35,517 bases of DNA from Opitutia bacterium (GCA_947452315.1 CANGCX010000017.1:1-35517); one strand, 5' to 3'. Positions 1 to 8,578 are shown, numbered from the stretch's first letter. The notes: generated by a model from the letters alone, not told the origin. Made by a program: numbers and translations.

Positions 1-635
1 AGGCCGCCCTCGATCGTGGCGTGACCGATGTCAAAGCACATACCGCAATGCGCGGGATCGAGGTCGCGGATGAGACTGAACACATCCCAGATGGGTGCGC
101 CGACATAGTTGTGACCGGAGTGATTTTGAAAACCAGCCTGCAGGCCAAGGTCTTTGCAGGCAGCGGCGAGGTCGCGCAGGGCGGGGGCAATTTCTTTAAG
201 TTGGTCGGCAGGGGAGCGGGTGAGGTCGTATTTCCAGTAGCCCAAGCGGAAGCGTTTCACGCCGTACTGCGCGAGGGCGCGCAGGGTGGCTTCGGCATTT
301 TTTTGGGATAGGCTAGTGATGTCGGTGGTGGCGAGATGCAGGTCGAGGCCGCGGCGGCGCAGGGCGGTGGTAAAGCGCGGGAGATCGTCGGCGACGCGGG
401 TGGGTTCGATCTGCCCTTTGGCGCGGACGGGGCACTCGATGCCGTCCCAGCCGATCTCTGCGACGTAGGCGGCGGTTTGTTCGGCGTCTAAATTTTGGAA
501 TGGTTTGGAAAACGCAATGATCGGGCGATGTGGCGTTGCAGCGGGTGCGGCGGCGCGCGCACCGAGTGTAAGGGCAGCGGTGGCGACGGCGGTTTGGGCA
601 AGAAAGCTACGACGGGAGAGCGTGGAAGGGTTCAT
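1..635 (-). CDS. Tat-exported sugar phosphate isomerase/epimerase-like TIM-barrel protein (C-terminus beyond window)
   Basis: The reading frame is open from an ATG at 635 to the left edge, giving the first 211 residues. It begins with a Tat-type leader (SRRSFL at residues 7-12, then an Ala-rich hydrophobic stretch). The mature part reads like the xylose-isomerase-like TIM-barrel family (AP endonuclease 2 superfamily): an early IGWDGIE segment, a QNHSG segment near residue 165 and FDIGHA near residue 200, which carry metal-ligand His/Asp positions of the family. Family members isomerise or epimerise sugars; the substrate cannot be read here. It lies 32 bases downstream of a secreted esterase and a GH28 pectinase on the same strand, so periplasmic processing of plant sugars is a reasonable inference. 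No Shine-Dalgarno is visible. The family is fairly sure, the substrate unknown. Confidence 0.85.
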   Translation of the reverse strand, partial: MNPSTLSRRSFLAQTAVATAALTLGARAAAPAATPHRPIIAFSKPFQNLDAEQTAAYVAEIGWDGIECPVRAKGQIEPTRVADDLPRFTTALRRRGLDLHLATTDITSLSQKNAEATLRALAQYGVKRFRLGYWKYDLTRSPADQLKEIAPALRDLAAACKDLGLQAGFQNHSGHNYVGAPIWDVFSLIRDLDPAHCGMCFDIGHATIEGG

Positions 636-667
636 GGGTAAACTAAAGTGATGGGGCTGCGGGTTTC

Positions 668-1603
668 TTAATAATCAGAGGCGGCCATCGGCAGGCCGCG
701 CAGGTAGTGATCAAACCAATCGGCTAAGCGCCGGCGATCGCCGGCGATATCGGGCCAATTTTTTCCGCCGTGCTCGGCCCCCGGTTTCACGACCAGTCGT
801 GCGGTGGCGCCGGCTGCGGTGGCGCGTGCGACGTAAAGTTGGGACTGTTGAATCGGGACCAGGGGGTCGGCGTCGCCGTGGATGATGAGCGTAGGTGCGG
901 TAGTGGCACTGATGTAGCGGGCGGGGGAAAAAGTTTGGCCCAGTTTTTGGCGACCTTCGGTCGTAAGCGCATCCGGACCGAAGGCGGGGATGTAGTCCTT
1001 CAAGATACCATTGCCGACGGCGATTTCACCTTCACGCCCGTAGTTTAGAAAATCGGTCGGCGGATAAAAGCAGGCTACGGCTTGTACGGCGCTGCTCGCG
1101 CGGTCGATGGGGTCTTTGGCGTCCACAGGGCCGGGGCCGCCTTGCGTGCCGAGGGTAAGAGAAAGGTGGCCGCCGGCGCTCGAGCCGGTAATACCGAGGT
1201 GGGCAGGATTGATGGCCCAACGCTCGGCGTTTTGGCGAATAAAGCGGACGGCGCGGTGCAGGTCGGGTACAATTTCAGCCAAGGTAAATTTCGGTTGTGA
1301 GCCGTGAACGACTGTAAAAACCGTGTAGCCGCGATCTAGGTAGGTTTGAATGCTAACGGGTGAGATGTTGGCGTGACTGGAAACCCAGCCACCGCTGATG
1401 ACTTGAATGATGGCGAAGCCGTTGGGCTTGATGGTAGTGGGTTGAAAAACATCGAGCGTCAGGGCCGTGCCGAATTTGCGGCCATACACGACATCTTCGG
1501 TGCGGGTGTAGGTGGCGGTTTGCCCAGAGGGTTTGGTCTGTGCGTGGATGTAGTCGGCAGCGCAAGCCAGTGCGAGTAGGAGAAGAAAACGGAGGGGTTT
1601 CAT
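668..1603 (-). CDS. secreted alpha/beta hydrolase (esterase/lipase of the carbohydrate-esterase type)
   Basis: This is a 311-residue alpha/beta hydrolase. The ATG at 1603 is chosen because it starts a clean Sec signal peptide (MKPLRFLLLLALACA); the frame extends only to a TTG at 1636, which would add 11 polar residues. Visible motifs are an oxyanion-type SGGW at 70-73, the nucleophile elbow GSSAG with Ser142, HGDADPLVP with the acid at about Asp246, and His278 in AEHGG. This layout matches the BD-FAE/acetyl-xylan-esterase-like branch of secreted esterases. Placed between a GH28 polygalacturonase and a sugar epimerase on the same strand, it probably removes acetyl or other ester groups from pectin or hemicellulose in the periplasm or outside the cell. 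That substrate is inferred from neighbours. A peptidase S9-like role is possible but less likely at this length. Confidence 0.85.
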   Translation of the reverse strand: MKPLRFLLLLALACAADYIHAQTKPSGQTATYTRTEDVVYGRKFGTALTLDVFQPTTIKPNGFAIIQVISGGWVSSHANISPVSIQTYLDRGYTVFTVVHGSQPKFTLAEIVPDLHRAVRFIRQNAERWAINPAHLGITGSSAGGHLSLTLGTQGGPGPVDAKDPIDRASSAVQAVACFYPPTDFLNYGREGEIAVGNGILKDYIPAFGPDALTTEGRQKLGQTFSPARYISATTAPTLIIHGDADPLVPIQQSQLYVARATAAGATARLVVKPGAEHGGKNWPDIAGDRRRLADWFDHYLRGLPMAASDY

Positions 1604-1639
1604 CGGTTGGCGGGGGTAAGGATTATTCGTGGGCAAAAA

Positions 1640-2968
1640 TTAATGCTCACCAGGAATTTTTTTGGGGGCGACGCCAGCTTTGATCGTACGCGTTACCCTC
1701 TCGAAGCTGGGATGATCGGCGTGACGGATGTCGAAATCTTTCTCTGCGGTAAGAGTGATGTCGCGGAGGGTGATATCAGTGATCGGGCTATCCGGAAGGC
1801 CGTGAATGATACCGGCGTTGCGACTGCCGGTGATGGTGAGGCGATCGAGTACGATGTGACGGATGGCAGGAATTTTCGCGGGATCGCCTTTGAAGTCGGG
1901 TCGGTTGTTGTCGACGTAGTCGAGTTGTAGGGTGATCGCGGTGGAGACGTTTTTCATCGTAATATCGCTGTAACGGATGTTTTCCACGAGGCCGCCGGCG
2001 CCGCGCATCGATTTGATGCGAATACCCGTGTCAGTGTCTTCCATGCTGCAGCGCCGCACGAGCATGTTGTGAATGCCGACACTAGTCTCCGAACCGATGG
2101 AGAGACCGTGGCCGTGTTTGATGATATTGTCTTCGATCAAAATATTGGTGCCTCCGGATTTGATCACGATGTCGTCGTCACCCGTGTCGATATCACAGTG
2201 GTGAATCCAGAAATTAGTGCCTGGGCCGGGATCGATGGCGTCGGTGTTGGGGCCGCTGCCGTCCCAAGGAGCCCGGACCTTGATGCGCGCGATGGTGAGC
2301 TCGGTGATGTTTTTGGGTACGAGGTGAAACATCGAGGAATTGGAGAGCGTGAGATCGCAGACGAGGAGGCGTTCGCAACCGTTGATAACGACGAGGTGAG
2401 GGCGGCGATAGACGACGCGGCCAGGTTGGGTGCGAGCGAGGTTACGGGCGGCGCGCTCGGACCAGGCCCACCAGTGAGCACCGCTTCCGTCGATGGTGCC
2501 GGTTCCGGTTAGGGCTACGTCATGAAGATTTTTTCCGCTAATGAGAGGCTCAGGAACTTTATATACAGCATTAGCCTCCGCTTGAGTTTTAAAACTGGCC
2601 GGATCGGGCAAGCCAAGCGCGGCGAATGTCTCGGGGGCTTTGATGACGGCACCGGCTTCTAGGTGGAGTTCGAGGTTGGAACACAGGGTGAAAGGCGCGC
2701 TGATAAACACGCCCGCAGGCACGATCAGACGCCCGCCACCGGCTTTTTGAACGGCCGCGATTGCCTGCTGAAAAGCCGCGGTGTTGAGCGTATGGCCGTC
2801 GCCGCTGGCGCCGTAATCGGCGAGGTTAAACGAGCGCTCGGGAATGATCGGCAGGGCCGGTCGGAGATTTTCGAGCGCGGACAGATCCAGCTTCGCGGCT
2901 TCGGCGCCGTCAATCGCAGGGCTGATCACTAAAGCGAGCGCGGTCAGTAGCAGGTGAAATTTTTTCAC
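1640..2968 (-). CDS. secreted glycoside hydrolase family 28 (polygalacturonase-like)
   Basis: This 442-residue protein starts at a GTG (2968); an in-frame TAA lies five codons upstream and no nearer ATG exists. Residues 1-24 form a Sec signal peptide. The NLADYGASGDG segment near residue 48 and the following repeats mark the right-handed beta-helix of pectinases. All four GH28 signatures are present in order: NTD at 241-243, DDD at 264-266, GHG at 286-288 and RIK at 317-319, so the catalytic Asp residues and the His are intact. It hydrolyses alpha-1,4-galacturonan or a related uronic-acid link, outside the cytoplasm. The esterase gene starts 36 bases downstream and the Nudix gene ends 47 bases upstream, so all are probably co-transcribed. 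Exo versus endo action cannot be decided from sequence alone. Confidence 0.93.
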   Translation of the reverse strand: MKKFHLLLTALALVISPAIDGAEAAKLDLSALENLRPALPIIPERSFNLADYGASGDGHTLNTAAFQQAIAAVQKAGGGRLIVPAGVFISAPFTLCSNLELHLEAGAVIKAPETFAALGLPDPASFKTQAEANAVYKVPEPLISGKNLHDVALTGTGTIDGSGAHWWAWSERAARNLARTQPGRVVYRRPHLVVINGCERLLVCDLTLSNSSMFHLVPKNITELTIARIKVRAPWDGSGPNTDAIDPGPGTNFWIHHCDIDTGDDDIVIKSGGTNILIEDNIIKHGHGLSIGSETSVGIHNMLVRRCSMEDTDTGIRIKSMRGAGGLVENIRYSDITMKNVSTAITLQLDYVDNNRPDFKGDPAKIPAIRHIVLDRLTITGSRNAGIIHGLPDSPITDITLRDITLTAEKDFDIRHADHPSFERVTRTIKAGVAPKKIPGEH

Positions 2969-3015
2969 GGGGCTTTGGGGTTAATATGGGGTGAGATGAA
3001 AAAATCGGCGGCGAA

Positions 3016-3444
3016 TTATGCGTGAGCACAATTCGGTTTCGGCTCGGCGCGGTAACGCGCGACAACCGGCCAATCAGCAGGAGCGAGATCGAAATTGGAA
3101 ATTTCCGCAGGTGTAATCCAGCGAATCTCGACGTGCTCAAGTGCAGCGGGCGCGGCACTGCCGGGCGCTAGCTGGCAGACAAAAGGAAACATCTCGATAA
3201 GCACGCGGGTGTAATCGTAGTGGAACGGCTCGAGTGTGCGGGTGATGACCACGGTGCAACCCAGCTCCTCGGTGAGTTCACGCAGGAGCGCACGGTTGGG
3301 GGCTTCGCCCGGTTCGACCTTTCCTCCTGGAAACTCCCACTTGAGTCCTAGGTGTTTATCGGCGGGGCGTTGGGCGATGAGAATACGACCGGCGTGGTCC
3401 TCGATGACGGCGCAGACAACGGGAATCGGAGTGGGGGCAGGCAC
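3016..3444 (-). CDS. Nudix hydrolase, MutT-like
   Basis: This is a 142-residue protein with a perfect Nudix box at residues 41-62 (G-x5-E-x7-RELTEELG). Its length, the N-terminal strand ending in CAVI, and the WEFPGGK sequence are typical of MutT-type (d)NTP pyrophosphatases that hydrolyse 8-oxo-dGTP or other nucleoside diphosphate derivatives in the cytosol. The start is GTG at 3444; a TGA lies in frame six codons upstream and no ATG intervenes, so GTG is well supported. No Shine-Dalgarno is visible. It is the first gene of the leftward cluster and diverges from the unknown gene at 3560 across 115 bases. It is not an obvious metabolic partner of the pectin genes, and the operon link rests only on spacing. 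Confidence 0.93.
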   Translation of the reverse strand: MPAPTPIPVVCAVIEDHAGRILIAQRPADKHLGLKWEFPGGKVEPGEAPNRALLRELTEELGCTVVITRTLEPFHYDYTRVLIEMFPFVCQLAPGSAAPAALEHVEIRWITPAEISNFDLAPADWPVVARYRAEPKPNCAHA

Positions 3445-3559
3445 AGTAAAAGAACAGCATCAACGCAGAGAAATCGGTCTGGGCGCAATGCCGGCTTAAA
3501 CTCCGCAGGTTTAGATTTTTTTGCGTGGCACTAGCGGCGGAGGCGGGCTGAATCGCGGG

Positions 3560-4279
3560 ATGACAAATTCGGCTGAGCAACCACAAGCGTTTATCCGGGG
3601 CGTGTCCCTGGTGGGGCGCAGCGGTGGACTCGTGAAGAATTTGGCCGGTTTCAAGAAGGCCCATCACACGGTACCTGACGCGGTGAATCCGGCGACGAGT
3701 GCGTTCCTCGCTAAATTGTGCACGGAGGAACTTGCCGCGGAAGGGGAAAAATTTTTCCAGGCGGCCAAGGTTGCGCTCGGTTACAAGCGAGCGCAGCTCA
3801 CACTCGAAGTGTCGAGTCCGACGGCGGTTCTTGTGGCGAAGGATTTCACCCTCGAATTAAGCTACGCACTCGAGCCGGCGGATCCGTCTAGTTATACGCT
3901 GACCCGCACCTTGCACAGCTTACGCAACGCGCAGCTAGTGGAGGTGGTGGAGTTCGATACGTTGTTTTCCGGCCAATTTTCTTCGGTGGTGTTTGCGCTT
4001 AAAAAAGGCGTGCGGGTGGAAGCGGTGATCGACGCGGTCGAGGGGCTTGACCCGAAGAACCAGGCGGCAGGCGTTGGTCTCAGCGTGGAGTATCCCTCGG
4101 ATTGTCGGTGCTGCACCTTGCATGCTGAAGGCGTGGATGCGGCCGTGGCGTGCGACGGTGCGAGCCTAGAGATGCAGTTCGCGCGCTCGGGTTCTCCGCG
4201 GGAATTAGTGGCGGGCTTTGCGCAGTTACGGCGGGCCTTTGCCCTGACCAAAGTACGCGTGCTCGCAGGAATGTTGTAA
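3560..4279 (+). CDS. conserved-looking protein of unknown function (239 residues)
   Basis: I do not recognise this protein. The frame runs back to a TTG at 3521, but the first ATG at 3560 gives a more protein-like N-terminus (MTNSAEQPQAFIRGVSLVGR). There is no signal peptide or membrane segment, so it is likely cytoplasmic. The sequence alternates short hydrophobic strands and charged helices; a DCRCC cluster near residue 190 is the most distinctive feature and could bind metal or form a disulfide. Codon use matches that of its neighbours. It stands alone, divergent from the Nudix gene and convergent with mdh, and its stop codon is followed directly by a run of nine C bases (4280-4288). It is clearly coding by length and composition; the function is unknown. 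Confidence 0.7.
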   Translation: MTNSAEQPQAFIRGVSLVGRSGGLVKNLAGFKKAHHTVPDAVNPATSAFLAKLCTEELAAEGEKFFQAAKVALGYKRAQLTLEVSSPTAVLVAKDFTLELSYALEPADPSSYTLTRTLHSLRNAQLVEVVEFDTLFSGQFSSVVFALKKGVRVEAVIDAVEGLDPKNQAAGVGLSVEYPSDCRCCTLHAEGVDAAVACDGASLEMQFARSGSPRELVAGFAQLRRAFALTKVRVLAGML

Positions 4280-4333
4280 CCCCCCCCCGAAGCGGTTTCA
4301 GCTCTAGCCTCGAGGGCTACTGCGATGAGGCCT

Positions 4334-4364
4334 AAAAAAAAGCGGCGCCGGTGAAGGCGCCGCT
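4334..4364 (-). terminator. intrinsic terminator of mdh
   Basis: A perfect 9-bp stem (AGCGGCGCC at 4341-4349 with GGCGCCGCT at 4356-4364, loop GGTGAA) is followed on the minus strand by a run of seven T (the A run at 4334-4340). It lies 28 bases past the mdh stop. The plus-strand gene ending at 4279 could use the hairpin as well, but there the T run is missing. Confidence 0.9.
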
Positions 4365-4392
4365 CTGAAAAACAATGAAGCGATGACGTGTT

Positions 4393-5376
4393 TTAGCTGA
4401 TCATCTCGGCCACGAATGCACGTTCTTCGGCGAGTTCTTTGTTGGTAGCGGCGATTTTCGATTTCGCGAACTCGTCCATGGCGTAGCCCGTAATAACTTC
4501 GTAGCTACCGGGGCTCGTAGTGCGCACGGGCATGCCGGCCCAGACGTTGGCATCGAAACCGTAGCGGCCCTCGCTCTTGACGGCGATGGAGTGAATCGCG
4601 CCGGGAGTCACCAAGGAGCGTACGTGGTCGACGAGGGCGTTGGCCGCGGAGGCGGCGGAGGAAAGGCCGCGAGCGGCAATGATGGCGGCCCCGCGTTTAC
4701 CGACGGTTTCGCAGAAAGGACCTTGGAGCCAGGCGCTATCCGTGATGACGGAGGTAGCCGGTTGGCCATTGATCGTGGCGTGGGCGAAGGCCGGGAACAT
4801 AGTCGGGCTATGGTTGCCGTAGATGAAAATGTCTTTGACCGCGGTAAGATCGACCCCGGCTTTTTTAGCGAGCTGGGTTTGCGCCCGGTTTTGATCGAGA
4901 CGCACCATCGCCGTGAATCGATCGGCTGGCAGACGCTTAGCCTGGGAGGCAGCGATCATGCAGTTAGTGTTGGCGGGATTGCCGACCACCGCGATTCGGG
5001 CATCAGCAGCAGCGACGGCATCGATAATTCTGCCCTGCTCAATGAAGATCTTGCCGTTGTCCTTGAGTAGATCGGCTCGCTCCATGCCGGGGCCGCGGGG
5101 TTTGGCGCCCACTAGAAGGCACCAGTTGGCATCTTTGAAACCGACGGACGCATCGGAGGTTTGGACGATGCCCTTAAGCAGAGGGAAGGCGCAGTCATCC
5201 AGCTCCATCGCGACCCCTTCCAGAGCTTTGAGAGCCTTCTCGATCGGCGCTTCGATCAGCTGCAATATAACAGGTTGGTCGGGACCGAACATCGCGCCGG
5301 AGGCGATGCGGAAAAGCAGGGAGTAACCGATTTGACCGGCAGCTCCGGTGACGGCGACGCGAATAGGGGATTTCAT
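4393..5376 (-). CDS. mdh: malate dehydrogenase (cytosolic type, NAD-dependent)
   Basis: This 327-residue enzyme interconverts malate and oxaloacetate in the TCA cycle. The NAD-binding loop GAAGQIG is at 11-17, the mobile-loop arginines lie around 94-100 ([12 protein letters not shown]), the MVRLDQNRA segment at 157-165 holds the Asp and Arg of the active site, and GNHSPTMF holds catalytic His189. The N-terminal form and length place it in the group of cytosolic-type malate dehydrogenases also found in many bacteria, rather than the LDH-like type. The start is ATG at 5376 with no Shine-Dalgarno. A 119-base gap separates it from the ApbE-like gene, enough for its own promoter, though none was recognised. 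A strong terminator follows at 4334-4364. Confidence 0.97.
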   Translation of the reverse strand: MKSPIRVAVTGAAGQIGYSLLFRIASGAMFGPDQPVILQLIEAPIEKALKALEGVAMELDDCAFPLLKGIVQTSDASVGFKDANWCLLVGAKPRGPGMERADLLKDNGKIFIEQGRIIDAVAAADARIAVVGNPANTNCMIAASQAKRLPADRFTAMVRLDQNRAQTQLAKKAGVDLTAVKDIFIYGNHSPTMFPAFAHATINGQPATSVITDSAWLQGPFCETVGKRGAAIIAARGLSSAASAANALVDHVRSLVTPGAIHSIAVKSEGRYGFDANVWAGMPVRTTSPGSYEVITGYAMDEFAKSKIAATNKELAEERAFVAEMIS

Positions 5377-5495
5377 AAGAGGAGTTATGATTGTGAAACT
5401 GAGGCGGAGCGCACGAAAGATTTTTGCTGATCAGGCAGATGTTAGAAGCTGTTGCTGGTTGAAGAAACGTGGCTGCTGGGGCTGGACAGGTGAGC

Positions 5496-6341
5496 TTAGT
5501 CGAGCCGCGCGGTGAGCGCGCCATGGGTCATGAGTTTTCCGTCAGCACCGGCGAGGGCGGCACCGACGTGCGGATGGGTGGCGCAAAACGCTGCGACCTC
5601 AGCATCACTGAAAACAAAAAATGCGGTTGAGAGCGCGTCGGATAAACCTGCGCCCGGCGCGAGAGCCCAAGTGCGCTCGCGTCGCTGTGCGGTGGTTTGG
5701 GCGCGCGGATCTACGAGGTGTTCGCCTTGGACCGCGAGACCGGAGCCGCTAAGGGCGCAACGCGTAAGCAAAAGTATACGCTGATGAGGGTCCTCGCCAA
5801 TACTGATGGGCCAACCGCTCTGGCCCGTAGGCGGATCCAGGGCGAGGACGCTACTGCCGCCGCCATGCAGACATGCGCGGGTGATGGCCCAATCGGTGAG
5901 AACGGCCGCGAGTCGATCCAGGGCATAGCCTTTGCCGATGGCGCCGAGATCCAGGTGCAGCCTTGCGGTATGTGAGGTGAGCGTGTGGGTAAGTGGATCC
6001 AGTGTGAATAGCGGAGCGTCGGCGGGTTGTGCAGGCGAGCGTTCCGAAGCGTACGCGGCATCGAAGGCGCGATCGGTGGCGAGCGAGGCGTCGGCGGCGA
6101 GCAACAGGCAATGCAGCGCGTCTTCGCCGATCACGATGGTTTCGCCGAGATTAAGACGGTTGGCGCGGGCGATGTCGCTCGATTCTACGTAGCGACTAAG
6201 TTCACTTTCCAGGCGCTCGAGCTCGCGGAAGCACGCGGTCGCAGCCTGACGCGCGTAGTCGGGCGACTGGTCCGCAATGATGAGGGCAAACCGGGTTGCC
6301 ATCGCCTCGTGCTGGAACTCAGCAAACTCTGGAAATTTCAT
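5496..6341 (-). CDS. ApbE-family FAD:protein FMN transferase
   Basis: This 281-residue protein carries ApbE hallmarks: HLDLGAIGKGYALD at 129-142 (flavin binding), HGGGSSVLAL at 159-168, GEHLVDPR at 206-213 and LSDALSTAFFV at 233-243 (metal site and C-terminal core). ApbE enzymes attach FMN to Ser/Thr of target proteins such as Nqr/Rnf subunits and FMN-binding-domain proteins. Unlike most ApbE proteins there is no signal peptide or lipobox; the ATG at 6341 begins directly with MKFPEFAEFQHEAMATRF, which suggests a cytoplasmic version. No flavinylation target is encoded in the window. It lies 49 bases behind the glycosyltransferase pair on the same strand and may share their transcript. The family is quite sure; the target protein is unknown. 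Confidence 0.9.
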   Translation of the reverse strand: MKFPEFAEFQHEAMATRFALIIADQSPDYARQAATACFRELERLESELSRYVESSDIARANRLNLGETIVIGEDALHCLLLAADASLATDRAFDAAYASERSPAQPADAPLFTLDPLTHTLTSHTARLHLDLGAIGKGYALDRLAAVLTDWAITRACLHGGGSSVLALDPPTGQSGWPISIGEDPHQRILLLTRCALSGSGLAVQGEHLVDPRAQTTAQRRERTWALAPGAGLSDALSTAFFVFSDAEVAAFCATHPHVGAALAGADGKLMTHGALTARLD

Positions 6342-6390
6342 GCCGCTAAAATGTTTTTTTCAAAAATTAGTTAGCCAAAAGCATCACCTA

Positions 6391-7089
6391 TTAGGAGCCA
6401 CTCGCTCTAAGGCGACGGCGCAGACGGAACATGGCGAGGGTGGGGCGGAGCCAGAGTTGGCGGAGACCGTAGTGGGCTTGGCCGCAGGTGCGCGGGTGGT
6501 GGCGGACTTTGAATTCGCCGAGGCGGTAACCGGCGGCGATCAAAATAGCGGGTAAAAAAGACTGGAGAAGTTCGAAGGGAAATAGCGCTGTGATCGTTGC
6601 TCGGCGCAGGACACGAAGTTGGCAGCCGCTGTCGTTGAGGTGATCGCCCAGAACGCGACTGCGCACTACGTTAGCCAGGCGAGACATTTTGCGCCGGAGC
6701 CAAGAATCGTGTCGTTCGTGTCGCCAGCCGCACGCAACATCGAGCGTGCCAGCTTCGACGGGGGCAATAAGCAGTGGGAAATCACCTGGGTCATTTTGCC
6801 CGTCGCCGTCCATCGTCAGAATGATTTCACCTTGAGCGGCGCGTAGGCCCTCGAGCAGCGCGGTGGCTTGGCCGAGATTGCGTGGTTGGTGAAGCGCGCG
6901 GCAACGCGGCCAGCGGGCGAGGCAGGCAGCGATTTCATCGCCTGTGCTGTCGGTGCTACCGTCGTTAACGAGCAAAATTTCGTAGTCTTGGCCGATGGAA
7001 TTGAGGACCATGACTGCGCTCTCAATTAGCGGCAGGATGTTACCCCCTTCATTGTAGAATGGAACTACGAGTGAATAGTGCGGCGTCAT
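6391..7089 (-). CDS. family 2 glycosyltransferase (polyprenyl-phosphate sugar synthase type)
   Basis: This is a 232-residue GT-A enzyme. The N-terminal LVVPFYNEGGNI (residues 8-19), VNDGSTDST (41-49) and the metal/UDP site DGDGQNDP (94-101) match the DPM1/GtrB branch that transfers a sugar from a nucleotide donor to a polyprenyl phosphate. The C-terminal half (HHPRTCGQAHYG) is also typical; no strong C-terminal membrane pair is seen, so it resembles the soluble type. The start is the ATG at 7089, which overlaps the stop of the upstream GT-C gene in an ATGA junction (7086-7089), implying translational coupling. Upstream codons in this frame lead only to a TTG inside the neighbour. The lipid-linked sugar product is probably the donor for that neighbour; the sugar identity is unknown. 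Confidence 0.92.
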   Translation of the reverse strand: MTPHYSLVVPFYNEGGNILPLIESAVMVLNSIGQDYEILLVNDGSTDSTGDEIAACLARWPRCRALHQPRNLGQATALLEGLRAAQGEIILTMDGDGQNDPGDFPLLIAPVEAGTLDVACGWRHERHDSWLRRKMSRLANVVRSRVLGDHLNDSGCQLRVLRRATITALFPFELLQSFLPAILIAAGYRLGEFKVRHHPRTCGQAHYGLRQLWLRPTLAMFRLRRRLRASGS

Positions 7090-8540
7090 GGTGTAGGCGG
7101 CACTGGGGTGAATACGACACAAAGAAAACCCGGACGCAGGCCAAGGAAGCTTTCGTGGTAATCACCGTGGAGGCGGGCGCGTACGGCGCTAGCTTGGGCA
7201 GCCGAGACAATAATAAGGGCCCCATCGCAATCGGCCGGTGGCGTGGACCAGTAACCAACCGAGCCGGCGGGAAACGAGCGGAGGTACCACGGGATCGGCC
7301 AATATTCTTCGCTGATGATGCGAATGGCTCCGGCAGGTCGGGCGGCGAGGGCGGCCTGGGCGAGCGCGCGGATTTTTAGAACGTCGGGCGAACTATGAAC
7401 GTAGGCGTACGGGTTGCGGGCGTCGGCCTCGCGCAGAAACGCGACCAGCTGGGTTTGATTGAATTGGAGGAAAAGCAGGCTAGCGGTGGCGATGACCGCG
7501 AGCGTTCGCCATGGAATGAGTGCCAGGGTGCCGGCCGCGAGCACGGCCAGACCGGGAACCAAGTGGACAACGTGCCAAGGCGTTTTGTAGGGTGGTAACG
7601 AAAGCGCTAAAAATACCAGTAGGGTGTATACAGCGGTGGCCCGGAGCAATGTTTGGCGGGTGGCGAAAGCTAAAAGTGCACCGGTGAAGGCGAGCGCGCA
7701 AAAGCCGACTTGTTGAAAGATAAGCCCCCCATTTTTTTCCCAGCCGAAAAGGGTGGCGTAGTACCACCACGGTTTTTCGTGACCGCTGTCGCCGGCGGCG
7801 CGGGCGGAGGTGAACGTGTACGTCGCGACCGCGTCACGTAGCCCGGCGGCATGGGTGCCAAAAGATGAATAAAACAGCGCCGCGACGCCAAGCGCGGTAC
7901 CGAAGATCAACGCAAGGTTGCGGCTAAGATGAGGTGTCGCCGGCCGCCGGCGGGCGAAAACGAGAGCGGCGGCGAGAGCGCAGACGACGAAGACGGGAGC
8001 GCTAGCCTTGGTGGCTTGCATAAGCCCCAGGGCGACCCCGGCGGCTAGAGCCCATCCCAGCCGGCCGCTTTGCCACCAGCGTTGCGTGGCGAGCGTGGCG
8101 GCGAGCGTAAAGCTGACTAGGAGGGTTTCCTGAATAAAATAACGGCTGTAATAAACGGAGGCCGGTGCGACCGCCATGAGCGCGGCCGCAAGGAAGGCGG
8201 GGCCGAAACCCAGCGAGCGCGCGAGGAAAAATAAAAATAAAACGCTGCAGGTGCCGGCGAGGGCAGGAACCAGGCGCAGGGTGGTTTCGCTGAGCGCAGC
8301 TAGGGTGGTTTCGCCCCGCAGCCACGCGAGCGGTAGCACGGCGTAATAGAGCGTAGGGCCGTGGTGGTCGCGCGGATCAAAAGCATAGCGACCGTGCTCG
8401 ACTAGCTCGCCGGTTTTCACCGCTTGGTTGGCTTCGTCAGCGTGGAGCGGGCGACGCTCAAGCTCATAGGTTCGCAGCCCAAAAGCGAGTAGGGTGAGGA
8501 GCGCGAGGGGTAACCAGCGTCTCAGGGCAGAGGCGAACAT
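7086..8540 (-). CDS. GT-C integral membrane glycosyltransferase, Agl23/PMT-like (family 39)
   Basis: This 484-residue protein is dominated by about ten to eleven hydrophobic segments. The first large loop carries RPLHADEANQA (Asp35-Glu36) and DPRDHHGPTLYY, a signature I associate with the family defined by the archaeal flippase-associated protein Agl23, a branch of the PMT/ArnT superfamily. GT-C enzymes use lipid-phosphate sugars and the acidic pair to glycosylate acceptors outside the membrane. The start is ATG at 8540. Its stop overlaps the start of the GT2 gene by four bases, so donor synthesis and transfer are probably coupled. The acceptor (protein, lipid or polysaccharide) cannot be inferred. 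Family assignment is from motif recall and topology, not a profile search. Confidence 0.85.
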   Translation of the reverse strand: MFASALRRWLPLALLTLLAFGLRTYELERRPLHADEANQAVKTGELVEHGRYAFDPRDHHGPTLYYAVLPLAWLRGETTLAALSETTLRLVPALAGTCSVLFLFFLARSLGFGPAFLAAALMAVAPASVYYSRYFIQETLLVSFTLAATLATQRWWQSGRLGWALAAGVALGLMQATKASAPVFVVCALAAALVFARRRPATPHLSRNLALIFGTALGVAALFYSSFGTHAAGLRDAVATYTFTSARAAGDSGHEKPWWYYATLFGWEKNGGLIFQQVGFCALAFTGALLAFATRQTLLRATAVYTLLVFLALSLPPYKTPWHVVHLVPGLAVLAAGTLALIPWRTLAVIATASLLFLQFNQTQLVAFLREADARNPYAYVHSSPDVLKIRALAQAALAARPAGAIRIISEEYWPIPWYLRSFPAGSVGYWSTPPADCDGALIIVSAAQASAVRARLHGDYHESFLGLRPGFLCVVFTPVPPTP

Positions 8541-8578
8541 GGGGTGGAGCTTATAGGCGCGAGTGGGGCGGGCACAAG

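Noticed and set aside
4280-4288. run of nine C as a phase-variation tract
   Set aside because: It lies just after the stop codon of the upstream gene and before a terminator, so slippage would not change any reading frame.
4591-5070. 159-residue frame antisense to mdh
   Set aside because: It lies wholly inside a certain gene and has a low-complexity Gly/Ala/Arg composition.
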